This document shows positions 60,201 through 64,000 of a stretch of DNA of 64,000 nt, piece after piece. This stretch comes from QFOX01 sp044237845 (GTDB taxonomy: Bacteria; Pseudomonadota; Alphaproteobacteria; Rickettsiales; UBA3002), in the NCBI GenBank assembly GCA_044237845.1, contig JBIIEL010000005.1:9366-73365 (forward strand), given 5' to 3'. Position 1 is the first letter of the stretch. The number at the start of each line of letters is the position of its first letter. The notes beneath the pieces were generated by a model that saw only the letters and a program-made list of their open reading frames with translations, ran no database searches and was not told where the DNA came from. Made by a program: the position numbers and the translations under genes.

Positions 60201-63200
60201 GCTGGCGAATGAGCAGGCACTGCAGGATTATTTTGCTGTCGCCATCAGCAGGGGGGCCGATGTCTCAAAAATCAACGGCGATGATCTCGCGCGCATGTCG
60301 CCAACCGAACTGCAAAAAGCTGCTGAAAGAATCTCTGACAAGCTTTCGGAAGAATCACGCAAGAAATTCGCCGATGCCGCCGAGAGCCGCAATACACAGG
60401 CACAATGGGATAATCTCTTCACCGAAGGCAGTAACGAAATTTTCCTCCCCCTCTCCGGCGAAGGGCGTTCGATGGAAAGCCGGATTGATGATTTTCTGGC
60501 CGCGCACAACACGCAGGCGGTGCAGAACTACAGCCAAACAAAGGTGGCAGAGGATGCACTGGTTGAGAAAGGTGAACTCGCACCTGAGCGACGGCGCGCT
60601 GGGCGCGACATCAACGAGCGCCAAGTGCGACGTGACCCATCAGACCCCGCTAAGCTGCAAACATTGAACCCAAACCCGAAGCCGGGCAAAGACCCGTGGG
60701 AGCCAGGGCAAAAAATCGGCGCGTTCTTGGAAGCGCGCAACCAATGGGCGTTGCTTGATGATTTTCAGGTAGAGAACTCGCGTAAAGACGCTCCCAAGCT
60801 GGTGGATGGTAATGCACTGCAGGATGGCAGCACCATCATTGGCGGCAAGCCTCTTGCAGCCGATAGTTACAACCCAGAATCCCTGATGGTCGTCGTCTCC
60901 CGCGACCCCCAGAAGATCGGCGAAATGTCGAGTGGCCAGCATTGGCGATCCTGCATGGCGGAGGACGGGGTTAATTTCCGCTACGTCCCCGCCGACATTG
61001 AGCAAGGCACACTCGTCGCCTATGTCGTCAGCAAGAATGACCCCGAAGCGCGCTATCCGCTGATGCGCCAATTGCTTAAGCCCTTCCGTAATGCACAGGG
61101 CGAAACGATTCTGGTGCCTGCACGCCCCTACGGCGCACAGGATGGCGGCAGTTCTCAGACAAAAGACGCGCTCAATCAGACGTTGTCTCGCTTCGTGCGT
61201 GACCACGTCAATGCCGGGAAAGAGGGAGCGTTTGAAATGCCCTCATCCCTCTATGCAGATGGTCAAGCAACTACAGTTTCTCTGGGGCAGGAATGGACGC
61301 CAGAGATGGTACAAGATGCTCTCGCCAAATGGCATCTCGGTGCGCTTCAGGAGTGGGATACAGAGCTGCAGAGCCGACTCTACAAGATTGAGATTAACAG
61401 CGCCATTGCTGAAACTTCTCAGGTGACACCCGAGACTCGTGCGACCATTGAGCAAGCTACTCAAGAGGCAAATCAATACCGTAAGAAGATTCGAGGCGTG
61501 CTGGATGAGAAAGATCTCGCTAAAAGCTTCTACCGCGAACTCGGCAAAACCAGCATTGGTACGATACCAACCCCAGAGATTATTTTGCAGGCAGCGCAGT
61601 CTACCGTTGTAAAGCAACAAGTCTCAGGGATTGGTGCATGCTTAGTCGATGGATTCCCCGGCCCGTGGGACAAGAACTTCTTCGACCATATTGATAAGCT
61701 CATAGATAAACCTTATGCCGGAACCGTTATTCGTGCAGCGTGTGATGTTAATCCAGGGATAGCACTAGCGAATGCCAATAAGTTTCTTGGAAAGCCCTAT
61801 ACCGAAGGCCTCCTGCGGATGGCATCGTTCAAAGCTGCACATGCGGCGCTCCAGTTTTCTTCGTATTATGTGAATGAGCCGTATGCGGAAGATGTCATTC
61901 GTCAGGCCGCTAAAAAATCTCCCGGCCCGGCATTACAGCATGCCGCAAATTATATTGACAAGCCTTGGGCCGAATCACTGATCCGAGAGCTTGTTCATGA
62001 AGGTAACGACTACGCACGTAGCTGCGTGCTGGAGCATGTAAATCAAATTATTGAAAAACCTTACGCAGAAGATGTGATACGCCTAGTTGCCGAAAAAACA
62101 CCGAACGCCGTTTTGCAATACGCAAATCGCATTGTTGAGAAGCCCTATGCAGAAGAGGTCATCCGTTCGGCGGCGGAAAAGATACCGGAGGGCGCGTTGC
62201 AATACGCAGATCGCTTCGTTGAAAAGCCGTACGCGGAAGAGGTGATTCGTAATGCAGCCGATAAAGCCCCGTCCAAAGCACTACAGTTTGCAAGCCATTT
62301 TTGGGAAAAACCGTATGCAGAAGATATAATTCGCAATGCTGCAATAAAAGAACCGTACGCAGCGGCAAGTTACAGTGATTACTACAAAAGTCGGCCTTGG
62401 GCTGAGGAGATACTTCGTGATGTCTCGGCGCGCAAGCCCGAGGCAGTGATTGTATATGCAAATATTTTATCTGATCAGCCTTGGGCGGAAGGCATTATTG
62501 CAAATATTATAACCGAAGAGAGTGTTACCAAAGCAGCCGCCATCTCTCAAGAAGCCGCACTAACGGTTGCTGATAAATTCAGCGATCAGCCTTGGGCAGA
62601 GAAAATCATCACCAAAATAGCGCAGAGTGATAGAGGAATAACGCTTAAGCATGCTGATAAATTCAGCAATCAGCCCTGGGCAGAAAAAGTCATTACCACT
62701 GCATTAATGCAGGCACCAGACGATATAGTACATAGGTATGCGGATGAAATCGTAGGTCAGCCGTGGGCAGAAAGAGCTTTCGCTGCTGCCGGAAGAACGG
62801 ATTATGCCAATGTTGCCTATCATTGCGCCATTAAGAATCCGAGTGCGCCATGGGCAGAGAAGATTTTCTCAGAGGCCGCTCGAGAAAACCCTAGACTGGC
62901 ATTTGAGCATGCGAACCGCTACATCACGCAGCCTTATGCCGAGAAAATTCTTACCACTGCCGTTGCAGTAGCTCCAGAGCACCTGTTCTCAGATAGCTAC
63001 CGATTTAATCGTATTGACCACCCCTTGGTGGAGAAAATGATCCGGAAAGCGGCTGCTGCGGAGCCAGACTTGGCTTTAAGCAATTTTGAAACATATGCAC
63101 GCCAGCCATACGCCGCAGAAATTGCTCAGGAATTTTTCTTAAGTCGGTTGCGCACCCCAGAAGAGAGATTTGCATTAGCGAGCAAATTATGGGGGTTTGC

Positions 63201-64000
63201 AAAGAGTAACTCCGCGCTTGGACGCTTAGTATTAAACGAAGACGCGAGCCATTTAGCAGCCTCGCAGAAGGCAGAAACATATGATGATATAGTCAGATTA
63301 TGTGATGATAAGTCAGTCGCAAAGGATGCATCGCAGAGATTGTTGTCCCTGATAGCAGATAACAGTAATGATCTTAACGCTCAGCAGCGTGCAGAATATC
63401 TTTCAACGTCTATGGGTAAGGTCGCTTCTGCGAGCGAGGCGCACCAGCACGCAGAACTACTGCTTACACACGCACCAGAGATGGTACGTTGGCGCTCTGA
63501 TGCGCATGTTCACCACACATCGCTGATGGTCGTTGCTGCGATCATCGCAGAGCCGGGTTCTGAAACGGAGCAGCGCGCAATGCATGCCGCATCCGAAGGA
63601 CTAAGGAATCTGACGGCCGAGGAACGTGCGGGGATCGTAGAAGAACTGAGCGGAAATTTAGATGAGTCTCACACGCAACTCCATCTGCCCGAAACCCGCG
63701 CCCCACAGATTATGCAGAGTCTCTTTGGTGAACAGGCATTCACTCTAGCTACATCGCCTGACGCGACGCCCACGAACATTACGGCGATGAGTAGAAATGA
63801 CGGCGCGCACACCACCAGCGCAGCAAACGAACAGATTAATATTAACGATGAAGTCACAAGTAAGACAGCGGCTGTTCCCGCCGACAACATAGCTGAGTTC
63901 CGCACGGGTGATGGTCTCTATGAGCAGCGTACTGGCGAGAAGGTGACGCGTTCAAGGCGGACAGGCGCACCTTTGCCGAACAGCGGTTCGGCGGGGGCTT
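54277..64000 (+). CDS. Giant modular repeat protein, 3' end outside the window
   Basis: An open frame of 3,241 codons from GTG 54277 to the window edge, with no stop. Three large modules start near 54292, 57502 and 60111. Each has an N-terminal helical part (YLAQDQAHYDAVLGRLVAEF), AGRDINERQVRRDP, FLEARNQWALLDDFQVENSR, then a conserved core SRDPQKIGEMSSGQHW[QR]SCM and VAYVVSKNDPEARYPLMRQL. Modules 2 and 3 are preceded by the linker GSLYEFRDGEKSGVTRSRRT; a fourth linker (GLYEQRTGEKVTRSRRTG) begins near 63911. Modules 2 and 3 end in 28-residue helical repeats, about four in module 2 and 17 in module 3. I do not recognise the core domain; its invariant His, Trp and Cys could be catalytic. No signal peptide is seen. 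A secreted or toxin-like giant is inferred. Confidence 0.85.
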   Translation, partial: MPHENVASYLALDQKHYDALLDRIVAQFNEKFPAPPSVERQAALRDYFATAITKGTKISAIDAPALAKMSVQEIEKAAQSLPDKLSAEARKEFAEAAARRKPEARWENLFKNGGNEIILPLSVVDAKSVDDGIAALIEKHNAQAVDAYAQAVAAEDKLVEAGTLEDQRRMAGRDINQRQIRRDPDDAAKLQTFNPKKQQWEVDQKLGKFLEARNEWALLDDFQVENSRKGAAVSTGTKAASIAQLATGNFEPADSYAPESLMVVISRDPQKIGEMSSGQHWQSCMAEGGVNFHYVPHDIKAGSLVAYVVSKNDPEARYPLMRQLLKPFHNAETGKTVLIPGNPYGAYGGGNSFTRNALSETLNSFLREKVSGNASGTFKMDSQLYEDGQATVVKIGASWSAEDIQKGLIAFHNSAVEEWTLELGNRLSLLARAKADPEGTNYAEKTPLTADVVQKAEREAAFYKRKIAALQDPVELGKIFFRELRKTTFGALPDPSLVLEVVKSPGIDGYTKAIGRALQDGNPELLKEYLATRPLEERIKTCESMVKNLDNLMIDNKEAASLWGEYVRELPTAHKRIAAADRYDLDIAKKEPMRTVGANIIIDNINGYRELHRFGQNKLVEAIENIGFSQKARISRTWLIHDTMRSEDVPTQHRAATAFLDQIDHLADKKLAHNYIEDVINTILFDLSPQLPPEDAKILTERAKKVLVHTFEHAPIYTRVMYARTLLTRMVKDGDVPDAAKVQLSEATKLAQNVLLDNPTDMFRADQKLTELHILLDNPRVLPVQLAVLDGLVDTIAGNDSKLDFTARKHLKSPLEKFVSRIRYGDKVATENATSKMLKQVVHNYVQTICENDPIQTQKLIQNLDNAIFNMQHQRRFDSGLPYQESYYSIPLGESVGAVLSNLGTTGEKLLKALKSDVSIPLDVREQLSSHSAPLTIVDYMPERLNEMAKRLGISTPVPTADVLAERESRFLAETAKIIAAHDPRMAPVAASIRTFQEGANKLYAGVPEHPTSGEGSLYEFRDGEKSGVTRSRRTGLPTRNTSSTSVEGGLPAKPIEAIKAAEFKANQQNVPTHNTAYLAQDQAHYDAVLGRLVAEFKQAHPEFTAANEKALHDYFAVAISKGADVSQMNGDDLARMSQTELQKAAEQIPDKLSKESRKKFSDAAARRSAQAQWDNLFTNGSDQIYLPLSGEGRSMGSQIDDFLAAHNTQAEQNYSQAKAAEDALVDKGELATERRRAGRDINERQVRRDPADPAKLQTLNPNPKPGKDAWEPGQKIGAFLEARNQWALLDDFQVENSRAVTPKVADGNALQDGSTIIGGKPLAADNYAPESLTVVISRDPQKIGEMSSGQHWQSCMREGGENFHFVPADIEQGTLVAYVVSKNDPEARYPLMRQLLKPFRNAKGETILVPARVYGTESGGSSGIKDALNQTLNAFVRDQVNDGKTGKFKMPKSLYADAQATTVSLGEAWTQENVTKAMADWHMGALKEWNTELRTRQQMLLDNTTSPPLYDSGNPKEEDTWKKTAEEITVAEKEVDYYSRKIRSTMDPKTLAKTFYRATAKSSIGNLPEVGQCIKAAQSTIVTAQVNGLNKWLAEDMPGPWKKEALHYVDQLHGEDPQMIFTAQETHPGWVLMYADRFSDLGDGYVSTAAEKNPIAALRYVDRYKDQPHAEAVVRTAASKHPSAALENADKYIEQPWAEEIIRKAAIKDPKAALQYADRYKDQLWTRDVILKAALFEPEYARSLVSIIPADISITEAITNGPRIHAIAEKIVARGSSSQAQQDAYREFLEWRNTLPEKMQSLVSEVLAVKLDMLNPPNRVMRALGMNKLRQTILTQNLNYEPFVVPSSEAATSHTSTANVPDGANQHLTTGTKDADPTHGTGGDGSLYEFRDGEKSGVTRSRRTGLPTRNTSSTSVEGGLPAKPIEAIKVAEFKANQQNVPTHNAAYLAQDQAHYDAVLGRLVAEFKQAHQGFPLANEQALQDYFAVAISRGADVSKINGDDLARMSPTELQKAAERISDKLSEESRKKFADAAESRNTQAQWDNLFTEGSNEIFLPLSGEGRSMESRIDDFLAAHNTQAVQNYSQTKVAEDALVEKGELAPERRRAGRDINERQVRRDPSDPAKLQTLNPNPKPGKDPWEPGQKIGAFLEARNQWALLDDFQVENSRKDAPKLVDGNALQDGSTIIGGKPLAADSYNPESLMVVVSRDPQKIGEMSSGQHWRSCMAEDGVNFRYVPADIEQGTLVAYVVSKNDPEARYPLMRQLLKPFRNAQGETILVPARPYGAQDGGSSQTKDALNQTLSRFVRDHVNAGKEGAFEMPSSLYADGQATTVSLGQEWTPEMVQDALAKWHLGALQEWDTELQSRLYKIEINSAIAETSQVTPETRATIEQATQEANQYRKKIRGVLDEKDLAKSFYRELGKTSIGTIPTPEIILQAAQSTVVKQQVSGIGACLVDGFPGPWDKNFFDHIDKLIDKPYAGTVIRAACDVNPGIALANANKFLGKPYTEGLLRMASFKAAHAALQFSSYYVNEPYAEDVIRQAAKKSPGPALQHAANYIDKPWAESLIRELVHEGNDYARSCVLEHVNQIIEKPYAEDVIRLVAEKTPNAVLQYANRIVEKPYAEEVIRSAAEKIPEGALQYADRFVEKPYAEEVIRNAADKAPSKALQFASHFWEKPYAEDIIRNAAIKEPYAAASYSDYYKSRPWAEEILRDVSARKPEAVIVYANILSDQPWAEGIIANIITEESVTKAAAISQEAALTVADKFSDQPWAEKIITKIAQSDRGITLKHADKFSNQPWAEKVITTALMQAPDDIVHRYADEIVGQPWAERAFAAAGRTDYANVAYHCAIKNPSAPWAEKIFSEAARENPRLAFEHANRYITQPYAEKILTTAVAVAPEHLFSDSYRFNRIDHPLVEKMIRKAAAAEPDLALSNFETYARQPYAAEIAQEFFLSRLRTPEERFALASKLWGFAKSNSALGRLVLNEDASHLAASQKAETYDDIVRLCDDKSVAKDASQRLLSLIADNSNDLNAQQRAEYLSTSMGKVASASEAHQHAELLLTHAPEMVRWRSDAHVHHTSLMVVAAIIAEPGSETEQRAMHAASEGLRNLTAEERAGIVEELSGNLDESHTQLHLPETRAPQIMQSLFGEQAFTLATSPDATPTNITAMSRNDGAHTTSAANEQININDEVTSKTAAVPADNIAEFRTGDGLYEQRTGEKVTRSRRTGAPLPNSGSAGA
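57322..57581 (+). repeat. Linker repeat of the giant gene, copy 1
   Basis: About 260 bp (linker plus the start of module 2) nearly identical at the DNA level to 59932-60191, with only scattered third-position changes. This indicates a recent duplication or gene conversion. Confidence 0.85.
59932..60191 (+). repeat. Linker repeat of the giant gene, copy 2
   Basis: Second copy of the 57322-57581 repeat; encodes the linker and start of module 3. A diverged third linker starts near 63911. Confidence 0.85.
61708..63135 (+). repeat. Array of seventeen 28-residue solenoid repeats in module 3
   Basis: Each unit follows the pattern [KQRE]P[YW]AE-x2-I[RI] then AA-x-K-x-P-x2-AL-x-[YF]A-x-[RHK]. Clear examples are KPYAEEVIRSAAEKIPEGAL and KPYAEEVIRNAADKAPSKAL. 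The period is exactly 28 residues over the best units. The pattern predicts paired helices stacking as an alpha-solenoid. Confidence 0.8.

Noticed and set aside
61708..63135. Regular repeats suggesting a CRISPR array
   Set aside because: The period is 84 bp (28 codons), the repeats diverge at DNA level and they encode a continuous protein; there are no spacers of CRISPR type and no cas genes.

Overview
The window suggests an alphaproteobacterium of moderate GC content. The evidence is CtrA-type boxes (TTAA-N7-TTAA) in front of several genes, a gene-transfer-agent (GTA)-type phage cluster with the 3-TM GTA holin, Flp pilins, an hfq-hflX pair, and a valyl-tRNA synthetase of the compact archaeal-like type known from Rickettsia relatives. 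Several families of dispersed palindromic repeats, an ankyrin protein and many unrecognised helical or membrane proteins would fit a host-associated lifestyle. That last point is inference; no taxonomic marker in the window settles it.

Layout. 0-12.9 kb holds housekeeping genes: a DEAH-type helicase cut by the window edge; a complete five-enzyme histidine degradation route to glutamate plus formate (hutF, hutI-hutH, hutU and divergent hutG); a BrnT/BrnA toxin-antitoxin pair; DedA; and a GST. From 13 to 19.8 kb there are unrecognised proteins, an OmpA-like lipid-anchor-free envelope protein, a RimB-RimK fusion, a Sel1-like protein and two Flp pilins. From 20 to 43.3 kb there is a GTA/prophage-like locus. 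Its head genes are intact (terminase, portal, protease, capsid, three connector/completion proteins, major tail protein). Everything expected between the major tail protein and the hub is absent, including the tape measure. In its place are seven unrecognised genes, followed by one chimeric gene that joins the first ~55 residues of a GTA gp12 (DUF2460) protein to the C-terminal part of the GTA gp15 TIM-barrel hub. A DUF2793 protein, holin and GH24 endolysin follow. From 43.4 to 52.4 kb are more unrecognised genes, hflX and hfq with two related palindromic elements, valS and an ankyrin protein. At 52.46 kb a tRNA-Leu gene is truncated at its anticodon arm. Beyond it lies apparently foreign DNA carrying an ArdC-like protein and a giant modular gene of at least 3,241 codons that runs off the window.

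The unifying signal is regulatory. Ten places carry the same promoter: a tandem TCACA repeat with an 11-bp period (Pho-box-like, i.e. PhoB/OmpR-family geometry), almost always 20-21 bp upstream of a TAGAAT-like -10 box. It drives unrelated-looking unrecognised proteins scattered through the window, including those inside the GTA locus. A second set of four genes, including the operon of the giant protein, has a CtrA box 14-17 bp upstream of the -10 box. Two of these four share a nearly identical promoter with a poly-G spacer of different length (11 versus 8 G). I infer two co-ordinated regulons of uncharacterised, possibly secreted or membrane-acting proteins that have colonised a tail-less GTA remnant. 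This is the candidate undescribed system in the window.
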